Part shown: positions 26,107 through 34,737 of the stretch, in pieces
Layout of the letters: the number at the start of each line of letters is the position of its first letter
How positions within the stretch are numbered: position 1 is the stretch's first letter
NCBI RefSeq assembly: GCF_029637605.1
Contig: NZ_CP121261.1
Coordinates: 806,001 to 870,000 of the forward strand
DNA length: 64,000 nucleotides
Direction: 5' to 3'
Source: Achromobacter spanius
GTDB taxonomy: Bacteria > Pseudomonadota > Gammaproteobacteria > Burkholderiales > Burkholderiaceae_B
Translations under genes and position numbers: made by a program
Notes under the pieces: model-generated
Told to the model about the DNA's origin: nothing
The model's database searches: none
The model's input: only the letters and a program-made list of their open reading frames with translations

Positions 26107-27630
26107 ATGCAAGAGCGCATCGCAAGGCTGAAGACCTATCAGGACGCGTGCCAAATGGCTAAAAACGCGGAGTCGCTGGGTCGACCTGACGTTGCGGCCG
26201 CCGCACTGGCGCGAGCGGCTGAACTTCGAGCGATAGAGGACGGATTCATCACTCCCGCCGAACAGGCAATCGCCGCGGCAGTGTACGCATATGAGGATCG
26301 GCAGAGCGAATTGACTGGACGCGATAACTACAAAGCTAATCGCACTTGGCCAATGTTGCGCAAGAACGGCAGTCCTGTCCGTGCGGTCGAAGAGCTCATT
26401 ATCCATCGTCGACCGACTCCCGGCTACGAGGTCCTTGCGCAAGCCAATCTGAAACATCACAGTTTCGAAGCCGTCATTCTTCGGTTCCCCGGCGAGTTTT
26501 CAGAAGACGCGGTAGTCGCTGCGAGGGCTAGGCTCAGTGAAGGTCGTGAGGCTTTTCCCGAGGCCGCAGCGGAGCCGGTACGGCGTCGCACTCATCCGGT
26601 GTTGGACGCCGAGGCGCAAGCATTCCTGCATGGATTCAACACGTCCACGAATTGGTGTCGAAATGATTGGTTGCCGCGCTACCGAGAGAGTTTGGCGATC
26701 GTGCAGAACGCGCGATCAGACGGACGGCCTGCTGATGTCTTTGAACTGCTCTGGAAGAAGCAGGATAATTCGATAAGCCACGCAGGCCTAGGCCTCTTGA
26801 AGTCCGATGTCGTCGACGATCTCCGCGATGAACTCATCGTGATAACGGCGGACATTTTCAACGATGGCCGCCCCAATCAGCATCACGCTGTCGTGAAGCG
26901 GTTCGAAGCGTGGCGGGTTCAAGGGCGGATAAGCATGGTGCCTCGCCTGCTAATTGCTAGGGTATTTGCTGCTATTCATCCTGACCTCTATCACACCACC
27001 GTGGACAACAGTAGTCACGATGAAGTACTGATATGGTTCAAGCGGCATACAGGATTCGTTTACAAGACGGCGAACAGCTGGGCGGAGAAGGCGCATGCGC
27101 TGGTTGTCCACCTCGACGAGTTCAAAGTCTTTGGCAAGGACCTATTAGCGCGAAATATCTTTCCGTGGTTTGTCATTGATCAATTGCGGGCGGGTGATCC
27201 GGGGCGTGTTCGGCCAGGCCACAGGCCTCGTGCGGAGTCTTCATTTGCGTATCTTCCTGCGCAAGAAAGGGAAATTGCGCTGCGACACAATGCCCTCTTA
27301 ACGAAACTTTATGCGCAGTTGGTCGAGGAATATGGGGAACCACAAGTCTTCACGGAATATCCGACCGGAACAGGCGGTTACGCTGATGCTGTTGTTCGTT
27401 TCCCCGATGGACAAAGCTTCGTGTACGAACTGAAAATTGCGCCAACTGCCTCATTGGTGGTCCGCCAGGCGATGGGCCAATTGCTGGATTACGGATATCG
27501 GGGCGAAGGCTTAAAGCCCAAGGGCCTGTTCGCCGTCGGAGAACCCATTCTGGACTCAGGAATGCAAACCTATCTTGAGCGACTGCGTAGTCAGTTCGGC
27601 TTGAACATCCAGTACCTTCAGGTCTCATGA
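26107..27630 (+). CDS. PD-(D/E)XK nuclease-domain protein of the same putative operon
   Basis: 507 residues. The C-terminus has the restriction-endonuclease-fold pattern: Asp427 in GGYADAVV, then Glu441-Leu-Lys443 in VYELKIA, followed by VVRQAMGQLLDYGY, a helix common after this core. The middle (VPRLLIARVFAAIHPDLYHTTVDN, then LIWFKRHTGF) resembles the part that precedes effector domains in McrBC-like restriction proteins; the N-terminal 170 residues are helical and unrecognised. AAGGA lies about ten bases before the ATG. The gene follows the SMC-like ATPase by 135 bases, so it is the likely DNA-cutting effector. The family call rests on short motifs. Confidence 0.7.
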   Translation: MQERIARLKTYQDACQMAKNAESLGRPDVAAAALARAAELRAIEDGFITPAEQAIAAAVYAYEDRQSELTGRDNYKANRTWPMLRKNGSPVRAVEELIIHRRPTPGYEVLAQANLKHHSFEAVILRFPGEFSEDAVVAARARLSEGREAFPEAAAEPVRRRTHPVLDAEAQAFLHGFNTSTNWCRNDWLPRYRESLAIVQNARSDGRPADVFELLWKKQDNSISHAGLGLLKSDVVDDLRDELIVITADIFNDGRPNQHHAVVKRFEAWRVQGRISMVPRLLIARVFAAIHPDLYHTTVDNSSHDEVLIWFKRHTGFVYKTANSWAEKAHALVVHLDEFKVFGKDLLARNIFPWFVIDQLRAGDPGRVRPGHRPRAESSFAYLPAQEREIALRHNALLTKLYAQLVEEYGEPQVFTEYPTGTGGYADAVVRFPDGQSFVYELKIAPTASLVVRQAMGQLLDYGYRGEGLKPKGLFAVGEPILDSGMQTYLERLRSQFGLNIQYLQVS

Positions 27631-27717
27631 CTGATGCTGCGGACAACAGCACTGCCGGCACATTCTGTGCGCTTCACCACAAGAGAACGACAATCGCTAA
27701 AAATGGGGGGATTACCA

Positions 27718-28105
27718 TCGCATCGACACGGATCACCGCAGCCACTCACGTAGCCACGCCACGCAGGCGCCCGCCTCGCTCTCCGACCACTGCACCGTTG
27801 CTTGCACGGGACCGCGCGACAAGCGGATCTCGATATGGCGACCCGCTGCGGGTACCGCCGACAGCGCGACTGGCACGAATGCCGGCGTCGTGCCGTCCTG
27901 CTGCTCGGCTTGACGGATCCACTTATGCACCAGGTTCGCATTCACGCCGTGCGCCAGCGCCACCCCGGCGATGGATATCCCCGGCTGCCAGCACTCGGCC
28001 ACAATCCGAGACTTTAGCGCCCTCGGATAAGACCGGCGCTTAGGTACCTGTGCTAATTCTGTCTTCGACATGGTGTCCACCTAAAAGTGGTGGACACTAT
28101 CGAGG
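27718..28105 (-). mobile_element. IS66-family remnant (tnpA end only)
   Basis: The left part of an IS66-type element: a complete tnpA, then the first few codons of tnpB (a GTG start reading IRVDAM, overlapping the tnpA end), after which the sequence departs near 27718. tnpB and tnpC and the other end are missing. Upstream of tnpA, TGTCCACC and GGTGGACA form a near-terminal palindrome (28071-28096) that may be the element tip. It sits just downstream of the nuclease gene, an 87-base gap from its stop. Confidence 0.65.
27733..28080 (-). CDS. tnpA: IS66-family accessory protein TnpA
   Basis: 115 residues. The N-terminal helix-turn-helix (YPRALKSRIVAECWQPGISIAGVALAHGVNANLVHKWIRQAE) and the C-terminal strand segment ending CVAWLREWLR are those of IS66 TnpA, a DNA-binding helper of the transposase. 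Without tnpB and tnpC it cannot move by itself. The first ATG (28078-28080) and a second one three codons later are both possible. Confidence 0.78.
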   Translation of the reverse strand: MDTMSKTELAQVPKRRSYPRALKSRIVAECWQPGISIAGVALAHGVNANLVHKWIRQAEQQDGTTPAFVPVALSAVPAAGRHIEIRLSRGPVQATVQWSESEAGACVAWLREWLR

Positions 28106-28287
28106 ACAACGCACGCGCTCAATATGTGTTCGCCGGGCGTTTACAAAGCGGGCGCCAGCCGCCGAGGTCAAGCAAATATCTCTGTTCGCGAAATCAACGG
28201 GCCGGCATGCTCAAGCTGCCCTATGCCGTAGGCATCTTGATGGTCTCTTGCGCCGGTACTACCGTCCGTTTCTGCAGCTTCGTAGGC

Positions 28288-29535
28288 CTACCAAGCCATG
28301 TCCGCAGCCTGCTCGAACCGACGAGTCACGCCGTCGACGAAACTGAGCATGTCCTCCTCGGACTGCAAAGCGCGTGCGTAGGTACCATCAGCCGCGTACG
28401 ACAGAATGCTAGGAAGGACACTGAAGAGATAGTGCCTTGCGGGCGCCAGTGCTCCCGCCCATAGGTGGTCAAGAAACGAACCGATCTCCGTTATCGCCGA
28501 CGCCTCATCGAAGGCGACGCGGCCTGTGAAGCTAACTTGATGGTCTCGGTCGTTGGTCAGTAGAACGGAAACGGAGCCCGCACCCGAGTGGAAACGAAAC
28601 GCTTGGCCCTCTTTGCCGAACGCCCCGTGAGCCACGAAGTTCCTTACCTGTGCACGAAGATCCAAGAGCTTGTCGTAGTGCGCTTTGGTGTCTTTATCCG
28701 AGATGTCGAGTGCGGCCTTGAATTTCGCATTCCAGTTGCCCTCGGCGAGCTCTGCAACTTGCGTGCCCACGGTCAGCTTTCCCTGAAGTATCGCGAGATG
28801 AATAAACGCATGCTCAGTCCAACTGAAGAAAGCTTCGATGGCAGCCAGCGCATACCAGTTCACTTGCTTGCTAACGGACAACCACGATGAGATGAGCTCG
28901 AAGTTGAACGTCCCCGGAAATTCGCTTCCTCTGTCCTTCGCCTTACTTGCCAGCTCATTGCTTTCAACGACCTGTGCGTTGAACTGGTCGCGAAAAAACT
29001 CGTAGCGTTCGAACAGATCAGAGTTTTTGTTGACGACGTTCAGATCTGATGTCGCAATTGCTTGGTGTGCACGCCACTGGAAGTATGGGGCCGCAACTGA
29101 GACGGCCTTTTTGATCGCTTCGACAATAGCGGTCGCGTCCTTCTCGCCTTGCTGACTTGGCCGAGCGCTCATTCTCGCGTTGGGGTCGAGATTCGGTTCG
29201 AAGACGCCGAGCCCCATCTTTCGATGCTCTATGCCGTACAGGCGACCGCGGAACCTGACGGGTACCGTCCACGCGGTCTTTTCCCATTGACCAAGCCTCG
29301 GGAACTTGAGTAGATCAACGAGAAGAAAATAGACAAGGTAGTTGGGCGGAAGGCCTCGACCAGCCTCTGTTCGCGCCGACAACATCAGCCCGCGTCCTTC
29401 CTCAGGCGAACGCGGAGGCCCGGCGGGCTCCAGCTCTTGGAGTGCGGCTCGTGCCATGTCGCTCATATTTGCAGGCAGTTCCGGTGCAGCGATCGTCTTT
29501 CTGGCTTTCACGCCTATTCCCTTTTCTTGAGCCAC
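28288..29535 (-). CDS. Protein with HEPN-type RX4H motif
   Basis: 415 residues, mostly helical, no signal peptide. The stretch LLDLRAQVRNFVAHGAFG carries R298-N-F-V-A-H303, the RX4H motif of HEPN RNases, preceded by long helices as in that fold (QVNWYALAAIEAFFSWTEHAFIHLAIL). HEPN proteins often serve as RNA-cutting toxins in defence and toxin-antitoxin systems. The start is a GTG at 29535 with only AGG upstream, so it may be wrong. It follows the Avs-like gene on the same strand after 283 bases. The motif is short, so a different helical role is possible. Confidence 0.55.
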   Translation of the reverse strand: MAQEKGIGVKARKTIAAPELPANMSDMARAALQELEPAGPPRSPEEGRGLMLSARTEAGRGLPPNYLVYFLLVDLLKFPRLGQWEKTAWTVPVRFRGRLYGIEHRKMGLGVFEPNLDPNARMSARPSQQGEKDATAIVEAIKKAVSVAAPYFQWRAHQAIATSDLNVVNKNSDLFERYEFFRDQFNAQVVESNELASKAKDRGSEFPGTFNFELISSWLSVSKQVNWYALAAIEAFFSWTEHAFIHLAILQGKLTVGTQVAELAEGNWNAKFKAALDISDKDTKAHYDKLLDLRAQVRNFVAHGAFGKEGQAFRFHSGAGSVSVLLTNDRDHQVSFTGRVAFDEASAITEIGSFLDHLWAGALAPARHYLFSVLPSILSYAADGTYARALQSEEDMLSFVDGVTRRFEQAADMAW

Positions 29536-29817
29536 GGTTCAGACCTGCGCGTCTACTGGATTCCACCCAGCAGAGCGCTTCCAGACATTGCGCGCGCCGA
29601 GAAGACTGTGTCGGGCAACACGGCAAGGATCACACGCTACTGCAAAGCTGGAATCACCAGTCGCGAAATCCGACGTTTCTTGGGAGAAACCTGATGGTTT
29701 CTAAGATCAAGAAAAACTCATCGCGATACCTCAGTCGCACGGCGTTGGCAGCTGCAGTACTGGACGCCCTCCACTCTAATAGACATCCCCAGCCTATGTT
29801 CGCTTTTCGTTAATAAG

Positions 29818-32800
29818 CTAGCTTGTAGCTTTTCCCCAAGGACCAATTCCCTCAATGATCGTCCGACCTAAAAATTTCCTATCTAGCTGGTTCTCGTGCT
29901 TTTTAATTGCAGATTTCAAGTTGCTTGCATTGTAATTGGCATGTGCCAAACGACTCTGGAGAGTGGGAGCGAACTCATCGAGTTCATCTGTTTCCAATCT
30001 CATCCAGCCATACGCCCGCCGATCTGCTGATTCCATGAAGAGAATCCACGCTGCGAATGCATGTTCATCGCTCTCTGATTTCCAGTAAGAGCTCCACCAA
30101 TAGCGCGCGCAGGCTTCTTTGTGTCGCCATTGTGCTGCTTCATTTCTTCGTGATATTTGAAGAGTCTCTTCTGGCCCCTGAGGCCAAACATCGAGAAGCG
30201 GATTCCCGCTTTTGAAGCCATACAGTTTTTGCGCTCGTTGACGCCGCCAGACCACCCCAGAAGATTCGTCAGTCTGAATGATACGATCTAGCCACGCTTC
30301 TTTGCCGTTCATGCTGGCTGCAATCGCTACCTCAAATAGTTGCTGATCGTTACTAGCATTATCCACCACCTCCTTAAGCAGCCTTTCAACTTCTTCCGAT
30401 TCAGGTACGCGAAAGAGCATTTGAGTCATTTCTTCAATTTGAGCTTCCCCAACGAAACGAGTTATCAGAGCCTCACTCAGGGCCCGCCACAACATCGCCC
30501 CTTGTTTAGGCGATGCAATAAGCAGAGCTTCGCACAGCGCAAGATAGAGACCTTCGGCCAAGCGCACGCGCCGCTTGAAGTCGGCCGTAGCCTCACTCGC
30601 TCCCTCAATCCAAAGATCCACAGCTGTGGGCACGTGTTCGATGATTGGTACAAGGTCATCGGGTTCTAGATCGTGAAGGTACAGGGTCGCGCCAGCTTGG
30701 TGTGCGGTCCTAATCCGCTCAAGGGCCGTATCGACGGCACGACGTCGATCCGCAAGTTGTTTCTCAGCATCCATTGCATCTCGTAGCTCCTCGAGTGGAT
30801 CATGAGTAGCCGGTTTAGGGGTCAACGAGATGGAGAATGGGTACTGCTTGCGATGCTCTCTATTAATGGAAAGGTAGGAGCCGGGGTCAGGGACCTGGAT
30901 CTGGGGCGTATGAAGAAGTCCCCCAACAATCTCAACTGCCTGGTGCGCGTCAGCAGCAGAAGCTCCTCTAATCTTAACTGCCTTGAACAACAGCCAAGGT
31001 GCTACTGACGAAGCGATTTGATCGAAAGGAAGTCCTTTGGTAGCAGCAATTAATGCTAGAGACCCAAAATGGTTCTTCTCGACGACTTCGTCGGCCTGCC
31101 ATTGCCAGTCAGCATTTACCAGCACTCGTCCAAAGCGCTCATCGTCGGTGGTTGCCAGCAGCTTGAATACCTCAGTTTGGGATTTGAACTCAGGATCAAA
31201 GCCCAAAGGTTCCAACCACTGCCATGTACGGTCACCAATTTCTCTGGAGATGTACAACAGAAGAGAGATTAAATCTTCGATTTGCTTGGTCGTTCCACCA
31301 GCGTATCGATCAACTAATGCATCCGTTTCATCCGCAGTCAATGGTTTCATGACCTCCGCGAAGTCTCGGAAATGAACCGGTAAATCGGCTTCAATGACCG
31401 CAGTTACTTGCGCCAGAGCTGAAAGTTGTTGAATCTCCGTTAACAACAGCTGACTCGCCACTGTTGCCTCATGTTCATCATTGAGCTCTTGAGATTTCAG
31501 TCGCGTAACGCGTGCTGATCCAGCGCACGCATCATCTACCAATAGCAGCTGCTCGGTGATTCCGATGGCGTTCGCTAAACGCTGTTCAGGCGGCCGGTTG
31601 GCAAAGCCGACTATTTTTGTGCGTAACAGATGAGCAAGCAGATCTGGAGCACACCGTGCAAGCACAGGAGCCAGGGAGCTGAACGCATGATCCTCAACTG
31701 TTTGCAAGCGGCTGGTATCGAGAGTGCTGACCTCGATATCCTGGCAATCCTTTCGCAGCGCCTCGATAAACGATGGTGGGGGAGCGAATTCTGGATCCAG
31801 CCAGAACGCTTTGGTGCGGTCAATTTTTCGCCGGAGTGAAAGGCTCGCATCGAGCAACACTTGCTCTGCATGACGGCGTTCTAGCTTAAATATGCTTCGG
31901 CCAGGATCATTTGCATAATCGGCGTCGTAGGAAAACGACTGATCCAGAGCTGGATTTTGCTGTACTGCAGCTGCCTCGTTATCCTCGTCACCAGAAAGCC
32001 ACAACAAGAGGGCAGCAACCCGTAAGGGAAGCTCTGGATGGATACCATGCTCTGGAACTCTGGCTGCTATTTGCCCAGACTTTAATCTCAGCCCTTTCGC
32101 GGTTTCGGTGAAGTCTTCGTTATTCAGCAGACAAAGCCATTTCAAGCCGTCCCAAAAGTCGCAGCGCCCCCGGAGTGCCAGTACCAATGCAGCAACCTCA
32201 AAGACCGGCACAACCGAGACCAGGGGAAATCCTTCAAGCAACGAAGGAATGGTGCGTAGCACCTCATCAGATCGTCGTTCCACAAGAAAAATCTGGTTCC
32301 CGAGCACAGTGCATGGGCCATCGATGTCGACTCCTAACCGTTTCATGAAACGCGCTGACCGCGCCTTTTCAGAGTCCTCATGACGTTGTGCCGGATGATC
32401 GACATCACGGGACACGGTTCTGAGCCAGGTAATGACGTGGCTGATGATCGTTGAAAGCGCCGTGGTATCGCTTCTTGGGATTGCGCGAAGCGCATTCACG
32501 GCCCAGACCCTTGCAGACCTTTGTGCTCCCTCACCTTGAAGCGCGACGGTATCAAGCAACGGATCGGGGATGGCAACAGCAATACGAGTGAGCTCGGTAC
32601 GGTGTTCATCTGGAATGTTCTGCGACCGTAGCCACTCAGAAACCAAGCTCGACGCCACGGCTGACGCGGTAGCACTATCCCGCTCAATCATGATTGAAAC
32701 TGCTGCACGAAGAATTTCTGCGCGCTCATCTAGGCCAGAAATAGGATCAAGCCACTCAGCGAACTGAAGATCAGCCTTATCGCGATCCGTAATGCCAAGC

Positions 32801-34476
32801 TCATCCATATGGCTAAGGAGAGCTGCTCCCAGCGCATGAGCCACAAGCGTCGATGAGAGTTCAAGCTGGCCTGGCGCTTTCGTGATTGCGAACCGAGTAT
32901 CTATTATGTCGCTCAGCCGAAGAAACACTTGATTGCTGGAAAGGTCTGCCCGCTCCGTCGTCTCGCCAAGACTCCGCATGCTGTACCTTCGGATGCCATC
33001 GATGTGTAGCTGTGCTACTTCCTGCAACCAGGAACGCCACTCATCCTCGCTGAAAGACTTTCCTGCACGAGCTCCAAGCGTGTCGCGACCATACTCCCAG
33101 AGCAAACGATGCACCGTGACTTGCCCCGGGTCGGTGAGCCGCTTGTGAAATCGAATAACAAGACTAAAGAGCCGCGGGGTTCTGGCGAATTTAACAAGAT
33201 CCTCATGAAGATCTGCACGAGTCAGCCCCTCCGCAGCTAGACGCTGATCTAGTTCGCCGCCAGGTAGGTCATCGTAAATATCGACAGTAATTTCATTTGG
33301 TCGAACAACGAGACCTCGAAGGGATCCTAACCGCTCCTTCATGTGTAAATTTCGGGTCGTCACGATAACTCGCACCCGACCAGCGAAGGGCTCATCTTGT
33401 AGATAGCGCAGAATCTCAATCCAAGGGGCTGATGGTTCCTGATTCAAGCCATCGAAAAAGATCGTGAGAACCGGCCCCTCCTCGATAGGACGACATAGCA
33501 GTCGATCCAATCTCTTCCGCCAATGCGCCAGATCTCGTACCTGCGTCAACTCATAAAATCGGGCTGCAATCAGATCTTTTAGGGATGCTTGCGAGACAGC
33601 GTTGAAACCAGCCACTGAACCCGAAGGCACAACCAGAACGATAGGAAGGTCGCTACTGCGATCCGTAAGCCAGTCGAGGGTCGCCCATGTTTTTCCGACT
33701 CCCTCCCAGCCCACTACAGCAGCAGGTGCTTCAGTCGTATCTCTGCCAGACCACCAGTGGGTCAGCGCTGCGAAGCTGCTCGCTCGCCTGATCGTAGTTG
33801 AATAGTGACCGCCCGCTGTGTCCTGCCCAAGGACTGCCGCAGATGCGAAAGGTTTAGTCCACAGCTTTTTCAGATGGTGTATCGACAGCGAGCGCAAGCG
33901 TTCGAAGCCCAGATGCCAACTTTCAAGATCGCGAGTGAGTGACGCCAAAACGGCTGCACCATCCACCTGCAGCTCGCGTGCGAGATTTTCGGCTTCAGTC
34001 GAGACAAACGTTCCGAGGACCTCGGGATCCGCAGTGCAGAGTGCGGCCAATGCAGGGAATGAATTCGGTTTCCAATCAATAACGATGATGGGAACCCCAA
34101 TCTGATCACTCTTGCTCAAGAGCGCCATTTCGAGCTGCTCGGGGGCCGCACGAGTAGCGACAAGAAACCATCCTTCCAGCGAGGGATCACGCGACAGAGC
34201 GTCATCGACCTCTCCTTGCAGCTCTCGGTCACTCAGACTCGTTGTGTCTCCGTAGCGCTTAGTCTCAATTCGAAAGCGACGCCCTTGACGCCCAGCAGGG
34301 CCAGCATCGCCCCCAGATTGAAAGCCCGATTTGGCGACCCCGATCCCGACCTGGGTGAGCGAACTAATCAATGCCGCAGCTAATTTCTCCAACTGGGCGG
34401 GATTAATTTCATCCTGAAGGATCTCTTTCAAACGCATCAAACGGTCTTCGAGAGTAAGGGGTGGAGTTTTAGTCAT
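29818..34476 (-). CDS. Avs-like STAND NTPase with N-terminal PD-(D/E)XK nuclease domain
   Basis: 1552 residues. Residues 40-140 look like a PD-(D/E)XK nuclease: Asp57 in GGDAG, then Glu71-Thr-Lys73 in FRIETKRY. A STAND NTPase follows: Walker A GWEGVGKT (256-263), Walker B VLTIFFDGLNQ with Asp342, and a sensor-1 VIVTTRN near 370-376. The last 1000 residues are helical repeats, the usual place for target sensing. This order and size match AVAST (Avs) proteins, which bind a phage protein and then cut DNA. The ATG at 34476 (GGAG ten bases upstream) is preferred to codons further up. GC is clearly lower than in the flanking chromosome. The Avs subclass cannot be fixed from motifs. Confidence 0.72.
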   Translation of the reverse strand: MTKTPPLTLEDRLMRLKEILQDEINPAQLEKLAAALISSLTQVGIGVAKSGFQSGGDAGPAGRQGRRFRIETKRYGDTTSLSDRELQGEVDDALSRDPSLEGWFLVATRAAPEQLEMALLSKSDQIGVPIIVIDWKPNSFPALAALCTADPEVLGTFVSTEAENLARELQVDGAAVLASLTRDLESWHLGFERLRSLSIHHLKKLWTKPFASAAVLGQDTAGGHYSTTIRRASSFAALTHWWSGRDTTEAPAAVVGWEGVGKTWATLDWLTDRSSDLPIVLVVPSGSVAGFNAVSQASLKDLIAARFYELTQVRDLAHWRKRLDRLLCRPIEEGPVLTIFFDGLNQEPSAPWIEILRYLQDEPFAGRVRVIVTTRNLHMKERLGSLRGLVVRPNEITVDIYDDLPGGELDQRLAAEGLTRADLHEDLVKFARTPRLFSLVIRFHKRLTDPGQVTVHRLLWEYGRDTLGARAGKSFSEDEWRSWLQEVAQLHIDGIRRYSMRSLGETTERADLSSNQVFLRLSDIIDTRFAITKAPGQLELSSTLVAHALGAALLSHMDELGITDRDKADLQFAEWLDPISGLDERAEILRAAVSIMIERDSATASAVASSLVSEWLRSQNIPDEHRTELTRIAVAIPDPLLDTVALQGEGAQRSARVWAVNALRAIPRSDTTALSTIISHVITWLRTVSRDVDHPAQRHEDSEKARSARFMKRLGVDIDGPCTVLGNQIFLVERRSDEVLRTIPSLLEGFPLVSVVPVFEVAALVLALRGRCDFWDGLKWLCLLNNEDFTETAKGLRLKSGQIAARVPEHGIHPELPLRVAALLLWLSGDEDNEAAAVQQNPALDQSFSYDADYANDPGRSIFKLERRHAEQVLLDASLSLRRKIDRTKAFWLDPEFAPPPSFIEALRKDCQDIEVSTLDTSRLQTVEDHAFSSLAPVLARCAPDLLAHLLRTKIVGFANRPPEQRLANAIGITEQLLLVDDACAGSARVTRLKSQELNDEHEATVASQLLLTEIQQLSALAQVTAVIEADLPVHFRDFAEVMKPLTADETDALVDRYAGGTTKQIEDLISLLLYISREIGDRTWQWLEPLGFDPEFKSQTEVFKLLATTDDERFGRVLVNADWQWQADEVVEKNHFGSLALIAATKGLPFDQIASSVAPWLLFKAVKIRGASAADAHQAVEIVGGLLHTPQIQVPDPGSYLSINREHRKQYPFSISLTPKPATHDPLEELRDAMDAEKQLADRRRAVDTALERIRTAHQAGATLYLHDLEPDDLVPIIEHVPTAVDLWIEGASEATADFKRRVRLAEGLYLALCEALLIASPKQGAMLWRALSEALITRFVGEAQIEEMTQMLFRVPESEEVERLLKEVVDNASNDQQLFEVAIAASMNGKEAWLDRIIQTDESSGVVWRRQRAQKLYGFKSGNPLLDVWPQGPEETLQISRRNEAAQWRHKEACARYWWSSYWKSESDEHAFAAWILFMESADRRAYGWMRLETDELDEFAPTLQSRLAHANYNASNLKSAIKKHENQLDRKFLGRTIIEGIGPWGKATS

Positions 34477-34737
34477 CAGGTGATTGCTCCAATTGCATAT
34501 ATTCAAACGGGGTCTGCAGCGCCATCGAGCCCATCTCAGCGGAGTTGCGGCAGGAAGGGATAAATAATCCGCCAAAAAGCGATTTATCAAGATTCAGTTT
34601 AGATAGGCGTAGGGGAAGCTTATACACCACCCGATGTCTCCGGGCAGCCAAGTATGTGAGGTGCCCCAACCTACGTGAGCATGTTCACGCCCACTTTTGG
34701 CCAGTGTGGAGTCTGACGTATGTGAGTAGCAGCTCCT
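34477..34737. other. Gap between the Avs-like gene and IS1182
   Basis: About 260 bases with no recognisable gene. It should hold the minus-strand promoter of the Avs-like gene. TGGAGTCTGAC at 34707-34717 matches half of the family A repeat and may be a worn copy cut by the IS insertion. Confidence 0.4.
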
